The notes below the pieces were generated by a model. That model made no database searches. It worked only from the letters and a program-made list of their open reading frames with translations, and was not told the DNA's origin. Source: Sphingomonas_B tabacisoli (GTDB lineage: Bacteria; Pseudomonadota; Alphaproteobacteria; Sphingomonadales; Sphingomonadaceae). Taken from it: a stretch of DNA of 64,000 bases. Positions 48,932-57,871 of this stretch are shown here, piece by piece. A program made the position numbers and the translations under genes. Position 1 is the first letter of the stretch; each line of letters starts with the position of its first letter. The DNA lies in assembly GCF_042678385.1 (NCBI RefSeq), contig NZ_JBHUDY010000001.1, positions 496,001-560,000 on the forward strand, given 5' to 3'.

Positions 48932-50209
48932 ATGCCAGCCCACCCGAACCGCCTTCGTTCCATCCTCGGCGGTTCGGCAGGCAATCTGGTCGAATGGTAC
49001 GACTGGTACGCTTATTCGGCCTTCACGCTCTATTTCGCCCACGCCTTCTTCCCGAAAGGCGATCGCACCGCCCAGCTTTTGAGCGCAGCCGCCGTCTTCG
49101 CGGTCGGCTTTCTGATGCGGCCGATCGGCGGCTGGTTGATGGGCGTTTATGCCGATGCCAAGGGCCGCAAGGCGGGCCTGACGCTTTCGGTATCGCTGAT
49201 GTGCGCCGGCTCCTTCGCGATCGCCGTAACGCCCACCTACGCGCAGATCGGCACGCTCGCGCCGCTGATCCTCGTGGTCGCCCGCATGGCGCAGGGACTG
49301 AGCCTTGGCGGCGAATATGGCGCCAGCGCCACCTACCTCTCCGAAATGGCGGGGCGGAAGCACCGCGGCTTCTGGTCGAGCTTCCAGTATGTGACGCTGA
49401 TCGCCGGGCAGCTCACTGCGCTCGCGCTGCTGCTCGTGCTGCAATCGGTGCTGAGCGAAGCCGAGATCGACGCATGGGGCTGGCGCATCCCGTTCGCGAT
49501 CGGCGGCGTGCTGGCCGTCGTCGTGTTCTGGATCCGCCGCCGGCTCGCCGAGACCGAGTCCTTCGAAAATGTCCGCCGCGAGGATTCGCCGCGCTCGACC
49601 GCGCTCGCCTTGTTCCGCGACCACCCGCGCGAGGCATTCACCGTCATGGCGCTGACGGCGGGCGGCACGCTCGCCTTCTACGCCTACTCGATCTACATGC
49701 AGAAATTCCTCGCCAACACCTCCAGCTTCAGCCGCGAGACAGCGAGCACGATCATGACCGCGGCGCTGCTCGTCTTCGCTCTCGTTCAGCCGCTCGCCGG
49801 CGCCCTCTCTGACCGGATCGGCCGCAAGCCGCTGATGGTCGGCTTCGGCATCGCAGGGCTGCTCTTCACCTGGCCGATCTTCACGACGCTCGAGACGGTG
49901 CGCGATCCCTGGATAGCCTTCGCGCTCGTGCTCGCCTCCCTGCTGATCGTCACCGGCTACACCTCGATCAACGCCGTGGTGAAGGCCGAGCTTTTCCCTG
50001 CCCACATCCGGGCGCTCGGCGTCGCGTTCCCGTACGCGCTCGCCAACACACTGTTCGGGGGCACGGCCGAATATGTCGCACTCTGGCTAAAGGACGCCGG
50101 GCTGGAACGGGGCTTCTACGCCTATGTCGCCGCGACGATCGGCCTGTCGCTCATCGTGTATCTTCGCATGCGCGACACCCGCGACCACAGCCGCATTGCG
50201 GAGGATTAG
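48932..50209 (+). CDS. MHS-family (KgtP-like) metabolite:proton symporter
   Basis: A 425-residue inner-membrane transporter with twelve hydrophobic helices. The metabolite:H+ symporter signature appears early (GGSAGNLVEWYDWYAYSAF), then ADAKGRKAGL between helices 2 and 3, MAQGLSLGGEYG in helix 4 and SDRIGRKPLM between 8 and 9. Characterised relatives carry dicarboxylates or alpha-ketoglutarate, fitting a neighbour of isocitrate lyase. Its stop overlaps the convergent doc gene by 4 bases. Confidence 0.92.
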   Translation: MPAHPNRLRSILGGSAGNLVEWYDWYAYSAFTLYFAHAFFPKGDRTAQLLSAAAVFAVGFLMRPIGGWLMGVYADAKGRKAGLTLSVSLMCAGSFAIAVTPTYAQIGTLAPLILVVARMAQGLSLGGEYGASATYLSEMAGRKHRGFWSSFQYVTLIAGQLTALALLLVLQSVLSEAEIDAWGWRIPFAIGGVLAVVVFWIRRRLAETESFENVRREDSPRSTALALFRDHPREAFTVMALTAGGTLAFYAYSIYMQKFLANTSSFSRETASTIMTAALLVFALVQPLAGALSDRIGRKPLMVGFGIAGLLFTWPIFTTLETVRDPWIAFALVLASLLIVTGYTSINAVVKAELFPAHIRALGVAFPYALANTLFGGTAEYVALWLKDAGLERGFYAYVAATIGLSLIVYLRMRDTRDHSRIAED

Positions 50210-50589
50210 GCTAGGCGGGCCTGCAGCCACTCGGCAAATGCAGCCTCGGTCATATCGCCAGCCGCAAGCGCCAGCATGGCGTCGACGGCGTCCTGTGTCT
50301 CAAAAACGAGCCGCTGTTTGTTCAGTGCGAGGAACAGACGTGCCAACACCCAGGCCGTCCGCTTGTTGCCATCCAAAAACGGATGATTTCGTGCTAATCC
50401 AAATGCATAACTTGCCGACAAGGCGCTCGAGCGGAGTTCGCCGTAACTCCATTGATTGCGCGGCCCAGCAAGCGCGCTCTCCTAGAGCCCCGAGTCTCGT
50501 ATGCCCGAGATTCCACCATGCTCGCGGATTTGTTCATCGTGAATGGCGAGCGCATGGTCGATCGCGATCCAACGCGGTTCCGCGTTCAC
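50206..50589 (-). pseudogene. doc: Doc-family toxin with an internal amber codon
   Basis: The reading frame from GTG 50589 is 127 codons, the normal Doc length, but is interrupted by TAG at 50484-50482: it reads IRDSGL-stop-ESALAGPRNQWSYG, where relatives read GLLESAL. A single T-to-A change (TTG to TAG) explains it. The Fic motif HPFLDGNKR (catalytic H and phosphate loop) is intact downstream, and an ATG just after gives a 71-residue remnant. The GTG overlaps the antitoxin stop (GTGA). Doc kinases inactivate EF-Tu. Possible pseudogene, suppressed gene, or sequencing error. Confidence 0.8.
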
Positions 50590-50813
50590 TGCGCCAGGAC
50601 GCGGAGAATGTCGGCATCTTCGCGCATTATTTGGCGAGCAAGGGCCATGACTTCGTCGGCCTCTCCCTCCTGTCCGACGAGCGCATAGCCGGAACCCGCC
50701 TCTTCTAAACGAAGCGTATCACCCAGTTCGGCGTGCAGGTGATCAAGCACTTCAGGCGGGAGCACCACGCCTGCCTCGTCACCAATCTTCACGATCTTCA
50801 GCAGCTTGCCCAT
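50586..50813 (-). CDS. AbrB/MazE-type antitoxin of the Doc module
   Basis: A 75-residue protein from ATG 50813 (MGKLLKIVKIGDEAGVVLPP). The N-terminal half is a SpoVT/AbrB swapped-hairpin DNA-binding domain (VLPPEVLDHLHAELGDTLRL); the C-terminal helix (EVMALARQIMREDADILRVL) would neutralise the toxin. The stop overlaps the Doc GTG, a standard antitoxin-toxin order. An ATG further up at 50840 exists but lacks support. Confidence 0.85.
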   Translation of the reverse strand: MGKLLKIVKIGDEAGVVLPPEVLDHLHAELGDTLRLEEAGSGYALVGQEGEADEVMALARQIMREDADILRVLAQ

Positions 50814-50829
50814 GGGACGTTCATAGCAG

Positions 50830-50863
50830 AAGGGCGGCAACGGACAAATCCGTTACCGCCCTT
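50830..50863 (-). terminator. Terminator downstream of clpA
   Basis: AAGGGCGG-C-AACGGA (50830-50844), loop CAAA, TCCGTT-A-CCGCCCTT (50849-50863): a 14-bp stem with one mismatch. It lies 17 bases beyond the clpA stop, followed on the minus strand by TCTGCT, and immediately ahead of the antitoxin gene. Confidence 0.8.
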
Positions 50864-50879
50864 TGCTCCGTTTCGGATG

Positions 50880-53201
50880 TTACGCCTTCACGTCCGCCTT
50901 GGGCTGGCCGCCCTTTTTCTTCGGCTTCTTGGGCGGGGCGGAGACCATCTCGAAGGCGAGGGCATCGTCCTTCAGATGGACCTTCACTTCGCCGCCGTGA
51001 ACGAGCTTGCCGAACAGCAGCTCCTCGGCGAGCGGCTGCTTGACCTTCTCCTGGATCAGCCGGCCCATCGGGCGGGCGCCATAGAGCTTGTCGTAGCCCC
51101 GCGCGGTCAGCCACGCCTTGGCCTCGTCGTCGAGCTGGATGTGGACGTCACGGTCGGCAAGCTGCAGCTCGAGCTGCAGGATGAACTTGTCGACTACGCG
51201 AGCGACCACTTCCGGCGGCAGATAGCCGAACGGCACGATCGCATCGAGGCGGTTGCGGAATTCCGGCGTGAACATCCGCTTGACCGCTTCCTCGTCCTCG
51301 CCTTCGCGCGTGACGTTGCCGAAGCCGACCGCCTCGCGCGCCATGTCGCTGGCGCCCGCATTGGTGGTCATGATCAGGATGACGTTGCGGAAATCGACCG
51401 TCTTGCCGTGGTGGTCGGTCAGCTTGCCGTTATCCATCACCTGCAACAGGATGTTGAACAGGTCCGGATGCGCCTTCTCGATCTCGTCGAGCAGCAGCAC
51501 CGAGTGCGGCTGCTGGTCGACGGCATCGGTCAGAAGCCCGCCCTGATCGTAGCCGACATAGCCCGGAGGCGCGCCGATCAGCCGGCTGACCGAATGGCGC
51601 TCCATGTATTCGGACATGTCGAAGCGCTGGAGCGGAATGCCCATGATCGAGGCGAGCTGACGGGCAACCTCAGTCTTGCCGACGCCGGTGGGGCCGGTGA
51701 ACAGATAGTTGCCGATCGGCTTGTCGGGATCGCGGAGACCCGCACGGCTGAGCTTGATCGCGGACGAGAGCTTCTCGATCGCGATGTCCTGGCCGAACAC
51801 GACGCGCTTCAGGTCGGTCTCGAGATTTTCGAGGCTCTTCTTGTCGTCGGACGAGACGGTCTTCGGCGGGATGCGCGCCATCGTCGCGATCACGGCCTCG
51901 ATTTCCTTCGGCGTGATCGTCTTCTTGCGCTTGGCAGGCGGCACCAGCATCTGCATCGCGCCGACTTCGTCGATCACGTCGATCGCCTTGTCGGGCAGCT
52001 TGCGGTCGTTGATGTAGCGCGCCGACAGTTCCACCGCGGACTTGATCGCGTCCGGCGTGTACTTGACGGAGTGGTGGTTCTCGAACGCCGAGCGAAGGCC
52101 GGAGAGAATCTTGATCGTGTCCTCGACGGTCGGCTCGTTCACGTCGATCTTCTGGAAGCGCCGCAGCAGTGCACGGTCCTTCTCGAAGTGGTTGCGGAAC
52201 TCCTTGTAGGTCGTGGAGCCGATGCAGCGGATCACGCCGCCCGACAGCGCCGGCTTCAGCAGGTTCGACGCGTCCATCGCGCCGCCCGAGGTCGCGCCGG
52301 CGCCGATCACGGTGTGAATCTCGTCGATGAACAGGATCGCGTGCGGCAGCTTCTCAAGCTCGCCGACGACCGCTTTCAGCCGCTCCTCGAAATCGCCGCG
52401 GTAGCGGGTGCCGGCAAGCAGCGCGCCCATGTCGAGCGCGTAGATCGTCGCGGGCTTCAGCACGTCGGGCACGTCGCCTTCGATGATCTTACGAGCGAGG
52501 CCTTCGGCGATCGCCGTCTTGCCGACGCCCGGGTCGCCCACATAGAGCGGGTTGTTCTTGGACCGGCGGCACAGGATCTGGATCGTGCGGTCGACTTCGG
52601 GGCCGCGGCCGATAAGGGGATCGACCTTGCCTTCCTTGGCCTTGGCGTTGAGATCGACGCAGAATTGCTTGAGTGCGCTCTCGCTCTTCTGCTTGCCGTC
52701 GGTCTTCTGGGCCTTTTCCTCTTCGGCGCCCTTCACTTCGCGAGCCTCGGGCGCGCCGGTGCTGCCCTTGCCGACGCCATGGCTGATGAAGCTGACTGCA
52801 TCGAGGCGGCTCATGTCCTGCTGCTGGAGGAAATAGACGGCGTAGGATTCGCGTTCGGAGAACAATGCGACCAGCACGTTAGCGCCGGTCACTTCGTCGC
52901 GGCCGGACGACTGGACGTGCAGGATCGCGCGCTGGACGACGCGCTGGAAGCCGCTGGTCGGCGACGGATCGGTCTCGCCTTCGACGCGCAGCGCCTCCAG
53001 CTCGGTGTCGAGATAGTGAGTGACGGCGTCCTTGAGCTCGCCAAGATCGACGCCACACGCGACCATCACCTTCGACGCGTCCGCGTCGTCGGTCAGGGCC
53101 AGAAGAAGATGCTCGAGCGTCGCATATTCATGGCGACGGCTGGACGCCTGGGTCAGCGCCTTGTGCAGCGTGGTCTCGAGCGCGGGGGCAAAAGAGGGCA
53201 T
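50880..53201 (-). CDS. clpA: ATP-dependent Clp protease ATPase subunit ClpA
   Basis: ClpA unfolds proteins for ClpP and, through ClpS, N-end-rule substrates. The 773 residues hold the N-domain (about 1-145), a charged linker with many K/E/G (about 155-180), AAA1 with Walker A GDPGVGKTAIAEG (about 218-230), and AAA2 with GPTGVGKTEVARQ (about 505-517). The M-domain coiled coil of ClpB is missing, separating it from the clpB gene at the left edge. A ClpP-docking IGF/L-type loop is expected between the AAA2 motifs but was not pinned down. No clpS gene is adjacent. Confidence 0.96.
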   Translation of the reverse strand: MPSFAPALETTLHKALTQASSRRHEYATLEHLLLALTDDADASKVMVACGVDLGELKDAVTHYLDTELEALRVEGETDPSPTSGFQRVVQRAILHVQSSGRDEVTGANVLVALFSERESYAVYFLQQQDMSRLDAVSFISHGVGKGSTGAPEAREVKGAEEEKAQKTDGKQKSESALKQFCVDLNAKAKEGKVDPLIGRGPEVDRTIQILCRRSKNNPLYVGDPGVGKTAIAEGLARKIIEGDVPDVLKPATIYALDMGALLAGTRYRGDFEERLKAVVGELEKLPHAILFIDEIHTVIGAGATSGGAMDASNLLKPALSGGVIRCIGSTTYKEFRNHFEKDRALLRRFQKIDVNEPTVEDTIKILSGLRSAFENHHSVKYTPDAIKSAVELSARYINDRKLPDKAIDVIDEVGAMQMLVPPAKRKKTITPKEIEAVIATMARIPPKTVSSDDKKSLENLETDLKRVVFGQDIAIEKLSSAIKLSRAGLRDPDKPIGNYLFTGPTGVGKTEVARQLASIMGIPLQRFDMSEYMERHSVSRLIGAPPGYVGYDQGGLLTDAVDQQPHSVLLLDEIEKAHPDLFNILLQVMDNGKLTDHHGKTVDFRNVILIMTTNAGASDMAREAVGFGNVTREGEDEEAVKRMFTPEFRNRLDAIVPFGYLPPEVVARVVDKFILQLELQLADRDVHIQLDDEAKAWLTARGYDKLYGARPMGRLIQEKVKQPLAEELLFGKLVHGGEVKVHLKDDALAFEMVSAPPKKPKKKGGQPKADVKA

Positions 53202-53334
53202 TCAGATTACTCCTGCGGCCCGGCGGATGCCGGGCACCGCTTCCAGTCCAATGTCGGAAGTGCCGATATGTTCATCAAGCCCATCATGGCCCTCCCCGCC
53301 AAACCCGGCTGTGTCGGAAGGCACCGGGCTCGGC

Positions 53335-53532
53335 TCATCGCTTGAATAACGCGTCGGCGCTTGCGCGATGGTTAACCGCGCGTTCGATCTTCGATTTCGC
53401 GCGGGCGATCTCCGCCTCCAGCACGGCGATCCGGCCGTGCAGTTCCTCGACGGACAGGGGGTCGAGATCCTGCTTGACGAGCAAAGTCAGCGGATCGCCG
53501 GGGGTCTTGGGAAGGATATCGTCCAAGTCCAT
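53335..53532 (-). CDS. DUF1192-family small protein
   Basis: A 65-residue protein from ATG 53532 (MDLDDILPKTPGDPLTLLVK). The core LSVEELHGRIAVLEAEIARA is a short coiled coil and the C-terminus KIERAVNHRASADALFKR is basic, as in DUF1192. In alphaproteobacteria this gene is commonly divergent from a PIG3-type quinone oxidoreductase, as it is here across 61 bp. Role unknown. The 133-bp gap to clpA contains no clear gene. Confidence 0.88.
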   Translation of the reverse strand: MDLDDILPKTPGDPLTLLVKQDLDPLSVEELHGRIAVLEAEIARAKSKIERAVNHRASADALFKR

Positions 53533-53593
53533 GAGCGGAGAAGTTGACCCAAGTTGCTCCCGAGTCAATTAGCGCTGTCACGCAATTCTGGGG

Positions 53594-54604
53594 ATGAGTG
53601 TGATCGATTTGCCGGAAACCATGATCGCGATCGACCCGGAAACGCCCGGCGGGCCCGAGGTGCTGCGGCCGGTGGAGCGCCCCGTTCCCAAGCCAGGACC
53701 GGGCGAAGTGCTGATCAAAGTGGCGGCCGCTGGCGTGAACCGCCCGGACGTGGTGCAGCGGATGGGCGGCTATCCGCCGCCGCCCGGCGCGCCGTCGATT
53801 CCGGGTCTGGAAGTGGCTGGGCAAGTGGTCGCGGCCAACGGGCTGGCGGAAGAGGCGCTGATCGGCCAGCCGGTTTGCGCTCTGATCGCGGGCGGCGGCT
53901 ATGCCGAATATGCCGTCGCACCGGCAGGGTCGTGCCTGATCGTTCCCGAGGCCCTGTCGATGGTCGAAGCGGCGGCCATGCCGGAGACGTTGTTTACCGT
54001 CTGGGTCAACCTGTTCGAGCGGGCCTTCGTCGGCGACGGGGACATGGTTCTGCTGCACGGCGGCACCAGCGGCATCGGCACGATGGCGATTGCGCTGGGT
54101 AAATTGTTCGGCCTCAGGATGATTGTGACCTGCGGTTCGGATGAGAAATGTGAACGGGCGCGGGCGTTGGGCGCCGAGGTCGCGATCAACTACAAGACCC
54201 AGGACTTTGTCGAAGAGGTCAGGAAAGCGACCGACAGCAAAGGCGTGGCCGCGGTCATCGACATGGTCGGCGGCGACTATCTGCCGCGCAATCTCCGCTG
54301 TCTGGCCGAGGAAGGCCGTCACGTCTCGATCGCCGTCCAGCGCGGAGCGACCGCGGAGATTCCGATCTTCGACATCATGCGCAGGCGCCTGACCCTGACC
54401 GGCTCGACGCTACGTCCGCGCTCGGTCGAATTCAAGCAGCTCGTCGCCGACGAGCTCGACCGCATGGTGTGGCCGCAGGTCCGCGAAGGCCGGCTGAAAC
54501 CGGTGATCGACGCGACCTTTCCGCTTGCCGAAGCGGCCCAGGCCCATGCCCGGATGGAGGCCGGCGACCACGTCGGGAAGATTGTGCTTACGGTCGGCGA
54601 ATAA
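53594..54604 (+). CDS. NAD(P)H quinone oxidoreductase (PIG3/QOR type)
   Basis: A 336-residue zinc-free MDR enzyme. Features: an N-terminal substrate domain with AAGVNRPDVVQRMGGYPPPP, a cofactor-binding Rossmann segment GGTSGIGTMAIALGKLFG (about 154-171) and the NADP-compatible CGSDEKCERARALGAE. No zinc ligands of alcohol dehydrogenases are present. It reduces quinones or related carbonyl compounds in the cytoplasm. Paired with DUF1192 across a shared promoter region. Confidence 0.93.
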   Translation: MSVIDLPETMIAIDPETPGGPEVLRPVERPVPKPGPGEVLIKVAAAGVNRPDVVQRMGGYPPPPGAPSIPGLEVAGQVVAANGLAEEALIGQPVCALIAGGGYAEYAVAPAGSCLIVPEALSMVEAAAMPETLFTVWVNLFERAFVGDGDMVLLHGGTSGIGTMAIALGKLFGLRMIVTCGSDEKCERARALGAEVAINYKTQDFVEEVRKATDSKGVAAVIDMVGGDYLPRNLRCLAEEGRHVSIAVQRGATAEIPIFDIMRRRLTLTGSTLRPRSVEFKQLVADELDRMVWPQVREGRLKPVIDATFPLAEAAQAHARMEAGDHVGKIVLTVGE

Positions 54605-54686
54605 GCGGAGCTTATCGGCCATTCGTCGAAACTGATTGGCGTTCCCCGCCTCCTCCTGACAGCGGCGACGCGCAAGGGAGAGCGGA

Positions 54687-55307
54687 ATGGACGGGCAGTT
54701 GATCCTTCACGAATATGCGCAGTCGGGAAATTGCTACAAAATCCGGCTGACCGCGGCCCACCTCGATATTCCGCTCATCCGGCGCGAATACGATATCATG
54801 CGAGGCGAGACCCGGACGTCGGCGTTCCTCGACAACGTCAATGCGAATGGCCGCATTCCGGTGCTGCAGGTCGGCGACCGGTTCCTGCCTGAAAGCAATG
54901 CCGCCTGCGTGTGGCTTGCCGACGGATCACACCTGATCCCGAATGATCGCTTCGCCCGCGCCGACATGCTGCACTGGATGTTCTGGGAACAGTATAATCA
55001 CGAGCCCAACATCGCGACGCTGAAATTCTGGCGGCTGTTCGTCGGCGAGGACAAGCTGAACGACGTCCAGCGCGCGCAGCTTCCGGGAAAACAGGCGGCA
55101 GGCGAAGCGGCGCTGAAATTGATGGACGATCATCTGGCGCGCGAGCCCTGGCTGGTCGCCGGCGCCTTCGGTCTCGCCGACATCTGCCTCTACGCCTACA
55201 CGCACACGGCGGAAGCCGGCGGCTTCCCTCTCGACGCCTATCCGAACGTGCGGCGCTGGTTCGCCGATGTGGCCGCGCAGCCCGGGTACATTGTCATGGA
55301 CTCGTAA
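54687..55307 (+). CDS. Glutathione S-transferase family protein
   Basis: A 206-residue GST. The thioredoxin-like domain (about 1-80) begins LILHEYAQSGNCYKIRLTAA, where the S-x-x-C-Y-K segment provides the active-site loop, and contains NGRIPVLQVGDRFLPESNA, with the cis-proline and glutathione-binding E-S. The helical C-terminal domain has DDHLAREPWLVAGAFGLADI, the conserved N-capping region. Ribosome-binding site AGGGAGAG precedes the ATG. Specific substrate unknown; it is transcribed alone. Confidence 0.93.
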   Translation: MDGQLILHEYAQSGNCYKIRLTAAHLDIPLIRREYDIMRGETRTSAFLDNVNANGRIPVLQVGDRFLPESNAACVWLADGSHLIPNDRFARADMLHWMFWEQYNHEPNIATLKFWRLFVGEDKLNDVQRAQLPGKQAAGEAALKLMDDHLAREPWLVAGAFGLADICLYAYTHTAEAGGFPLDAYPNVRRWFADVAAQPGYIVMDS

Positions 55308-55375
55308 CCTCCTGCGATTCTGACTGTCACAATTTGCGTTCATTAGGCTCGGGCGAGAACAGCAGGGGCTCGCAC

Positions 55376-56239
55376 ATGAACGCGATCACGCGCATTCCGC
55401 TCGAAGGCGATCTGTTTCACGCCTCGGGACCGTACCATCCAGAACCGGCAGTGACCGAGCGTCGCCGCTTCCGGACGATCTGGATTTCGGACATTCATCT
55501 CGGCACGCGCGGCTGCAACGCCAAGCTGCTGATCGACTTTCTCGACCATACCGACAGCGACACCATGTATCTGGTCGGCGACATCATCGACGGCTGGCGA
55601 ATGAAAAAGCGCTTCTACTGGCCGGCGACGCACAACGATGTCGTCTGGCGGGTGATGAAGCGAGCGAAGCGCGGCACGCGCGTCGTCTATATCCCGGGCA
55701 ATCACGACGAGATGTTCCGCCAGTTCACCGGCCTGAATTTCGGCGGCGTCGAAATCCGCCGCAAGGCGATCCACGAGACTGCGGATGGCCGCAAGCTGCT
55801 GGTGCTGCACGGCGACGAGTTCGATACGATCATGCTCGCCCATCGCTGGCTCGCCTTTGTCGGCGACGCTGCTTACGGGCTGCTGATGCGGCTGAACACG
55901 GTGGTGAACGCGGTGCGGCAGCGCATGGGCCTGCCCTATTGGTCGCTGTCGAAGACGGCGAAGCACAAGGTCAAGAACGCGGTCGAGTTCATCAGCCGGT
56001 TCGAAGAAGTGGTGGCGCACGAAGCCGGCACCCGCGGCGTCGACGGGGTGGTGTGCGGGCACATCCACACGGCGGAGATCCGGTCGATCGGCGGCGTCGA
56101 ATATTTCAACGACGGCGACTGGGTCGAAGGCTGCACTGCGCTGGTCGAGCATTTCGACGGCCGCATGGAAGTGCTGCACTGGGCCGACGAGATCGCGGCG
56201 CGCGACGCGGCGGCACACGAACTGGCGGCTGCCGCGTGA
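55376..56239 (+). CDS. LpxH-like UDP-2,3-diacylglucosamine pyrophosphatase family phosphoesterase
   Basis: A 287-residue metallophosphoesterase from ATG 55376. Metal motifs are in order: ISDIHLGTRG (about 37-46), GDIIDGWRMKK, PGNHDEMFR, VLHGDEFD and CGHIHTAEI. This larger variety (about 270-290, with a C-terminal extension) is common in alphaproteobacteria and is usually called LpxH-like, although some members are thought to act outside lipid A. Its stop overlaps the following glycosyltransferase GTG (GTGA), indicating strict co-translation. Confidence 0.9.
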   Translation: MNAITRIPLEGDLFHASGPYHPEPAVTERRRFRTIWISDIHLGTRGCNAKLLIDFLDHTDSDTMYLVGDIIDGWRMKKRFYWPATHNDVVWRVMKRAKRGTRVVYIPGNHDEMFRQFTGLNFGGVEIRRKAIHETADGRKLLVLHGDEFDTIMLAHRWLAFVGDAAYGLLMRLNTVVNAVRQRMGLPYWSLSKTAKHKVKNAVEFISRFEEVVAHEAGTRGVDGVVCGHIHTAEIRSIGGVEYFNDGDWVEGCTALVEHFDGRMEVLHWADEIAARDAAAHELAAAA

Positions 56240-57258
56240 GAATCGCGATCGTCACCGACGCCTGGTCCCCTCAGGTGAACGGCGTGGTCCGCACGCTTCA
56301 GGCGGTGCGCGCGGAGCTGGAGCGGATGGGGCATCAGGTGCTGGTGGTCTCGCCCGACCTCTACGGCTCGGTGCCGTGCCCGACCTATCCGGAGATTCGC
56401 CTGGCGATCGCCGGCTCGCGCTCGGTCGGCGGGCGGATCGCGGCGTTCGGGGCGGAAGCGGTGCACCTGGCGACCGAGGGGCCGCTGTGCCTCGCCGCGC
56501 GGCGCTGGTGCGTCCGGCATGGTCGGCCCTTCACCACCGCCTATCACACGCAATTCCCGGAATATATCGCCAAGCGGACCGGCCTGCCCGCCGAGTGGTT
56601 CTGGCGCTACATCCGCTGGTTCCATGCGCCGGCCGAAGCCATGCTGGTCTCGACGCCCTCGATCCGTCGCACGCTGCAGGCACATGGACTGACGAAGGTG
56701 AAGCCTTGGGGGCGTGGCGTCGATTTATCGGTTTTCTCGCCCGACGCCGAACCGCCGGCGCCGTTCGCCGAACTGCCGCGGCCCATCCAGCTTTATGTCG
56801 GGCGCATTGCGGTCGAGAAGAATCTCGATGCCTTCCTGTCGGCAAACCATCCCGGGTCGAAGGTCTTGGTGGGGGACGGGCCGGCGCGCGCCGAACTGGA
56901 GCAACGCTTCCCCGACGCCCATTTCCTCGGCGCCTTGTCGGGCCGCGCGCTCGCCGGTGCCTATGCGGGAGCGGACGTGTTCGTCTTCCCGAGCAAGACC
57001 GACACGTTCGGCCTGGTCATCATCGAGGCGCTGGCCTGTGGCACGCCGGTCGCCGGCTATCCGGTCAGCGGACCCGTCGACATACTGACGCCCGAAACTG
57101 GCGCGATGCGCGAGAATCTGGATGACGCCATCGCAGAAGCGCTAACTCGCGATCGCCGCATCTGCGCCGCCTATGGCCGGGGCTTTAGCTGGGCGGCAAG
57201 CGCGCATCAGTTTCTCGACGCGCTCGCGCCCGCGCCGCCACTCGCCTTGGCGGGCTAG
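56236..57258 (+). CDS. GT4-family glycosyltransferase coupled to the phosphoesterase
   Basis: A 340-residue GT-B enzyme starting at GTG 56236 (RIAIVTDAWSPQVNGVVRTL), overlapping the upstream stop. The N-terminal loop VNGVVRTLQAV, acceptor histidine in YHTQFPEYIAKRTGL, and donor site YVGRIAVEKNLDAFL and SKTDTFGLVIIEALACGTPV are those of lipid-modifying GT4 enzymes. The fixed LpxH-like/GT pair is frequent in alphaproteobacteria and probably makes a membrane glycolipid, which is inference. Confidence 0.9.
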   Translation: MRIAIVTDAWSPQVNGVVRTLQAVRAELERMGHQVLVVSPDLYGSVPCPTYPEIRLAIAGSRSVGGRIAAFGAEAVHLATEGPLCLAARRWCVRHGRPFTTAYHTQFPEYIAKRTGLPAEWFWRYIRWFHAPAEAMLVSTPSIRRTLQAHGLTKVKPWGRGVDLSVFSPDAEPPAPFAELPRPIQLYVGRIAVEKNLDAFLSANHPGSKVLVGDGPARAELEQRFPDAHFLGALSGRALAGAYAGADVFVFPSKTDTFGLVIIEALACGTPVAGYPVSGPVDILTPETGAMRENLDDAIAEALTRDRRICAAYGRGFSWAASAHQFLDALAPAPPLALAG

Positions 57259-57285
57259 CCGCCGCGCGCTAAGCGTGCGCGGTTC

Positions 57286-57765
57286 ATGACGAAATTCACC
57301 GTCAACAACCAGCCGGTCGAATATCTGCTCGACCCCGAAACGCCTTTGCTGTGGGCGTTGCGCGACGCGTCCAATCTCACGGGCACCAAATATGGCTGCG
57401 GCACCGGCGAGTGCGGCGCCTGCATCGTCGACATCGACGGCGCGGCGGTGCCGAGCTGCCGCGTATCGATTGCCGCCTGCGAAGGTCGGTTCGTGACCAC
57501 GATCGAGGGATTGTCGCGCGATCGCAGCCATCCGGTGCAGCAGGTCTTCGCCGCGCTGAACGTCAGCCAGTGCGGATATTGCATTCCCGGCATGGTGATG
57601 GCGGCGGCGGTGCTTTTGAAGCGCACGCCCGCGCCCACCGATGCGGATATCGACGCTGCGATCACCAATATCTGCCGCTGCGGCATCTATCCGCGGCTGC
57701 GCGAAGCGATCCGGCGCGCGGGACGCGTCGCTCAAGGCGAGATGCTGTCCGCATCCGAGGCTTAG
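57286..57765 (+). CDS. [2Fe-2S] subunit of a xanthine-dehydrogenase-family oxidoreductase
   Basis: A 159-residue small subunit. The plant-type [2Fe-2S] site reads YGCGTGECGACIVDIDG with a later C in VPSCRVSIAAC; the second, buried cluster uses SQCGYCIPGMVM and ICRCGIYPRLR. These are the marks of IorA/CoxS-like subunits that pass electrons from a molybdenum cofactor subunit to an acceptor. The catalytic large subunit that usually follows is missing; an RcnB-like gene comes next. It may work with a partner elsewhere, or be a remnant. Confidence 0.92.
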   Translation: MTKFTVNNQPVEYLLDPETPLLWALRDASNLTGTKYGCGTGECGACIVDIDGAAVPSCRVSIAACEGRFVTTIEGLSRDRSHPVQQVFAALNVSQCGYCIPGMVMAAAVLLKRTPAPTDADIDAAITNICRCGIYPRLREAIRRAGRVAQGEMLSASEA

Positions 57766-57871
57766 CTTTCTGGAAGCTTTCAGCCCAGTTCAGCCACGAC
57801 TCATCGACGAAGGCGCAAATGTGCTGCAACATCCGTGGCGCGTGGCTGCGGGGGGTGACGAGGAGAAAGTG

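Noticed and set aside
50206..50421. A separate 71-residue Fic/Doc-like gene
   Set aside because: Upstream sequence in the same frame continues the Doc family N-terminus past a single TAG, so this is the tail of an interrupted full-length gene.
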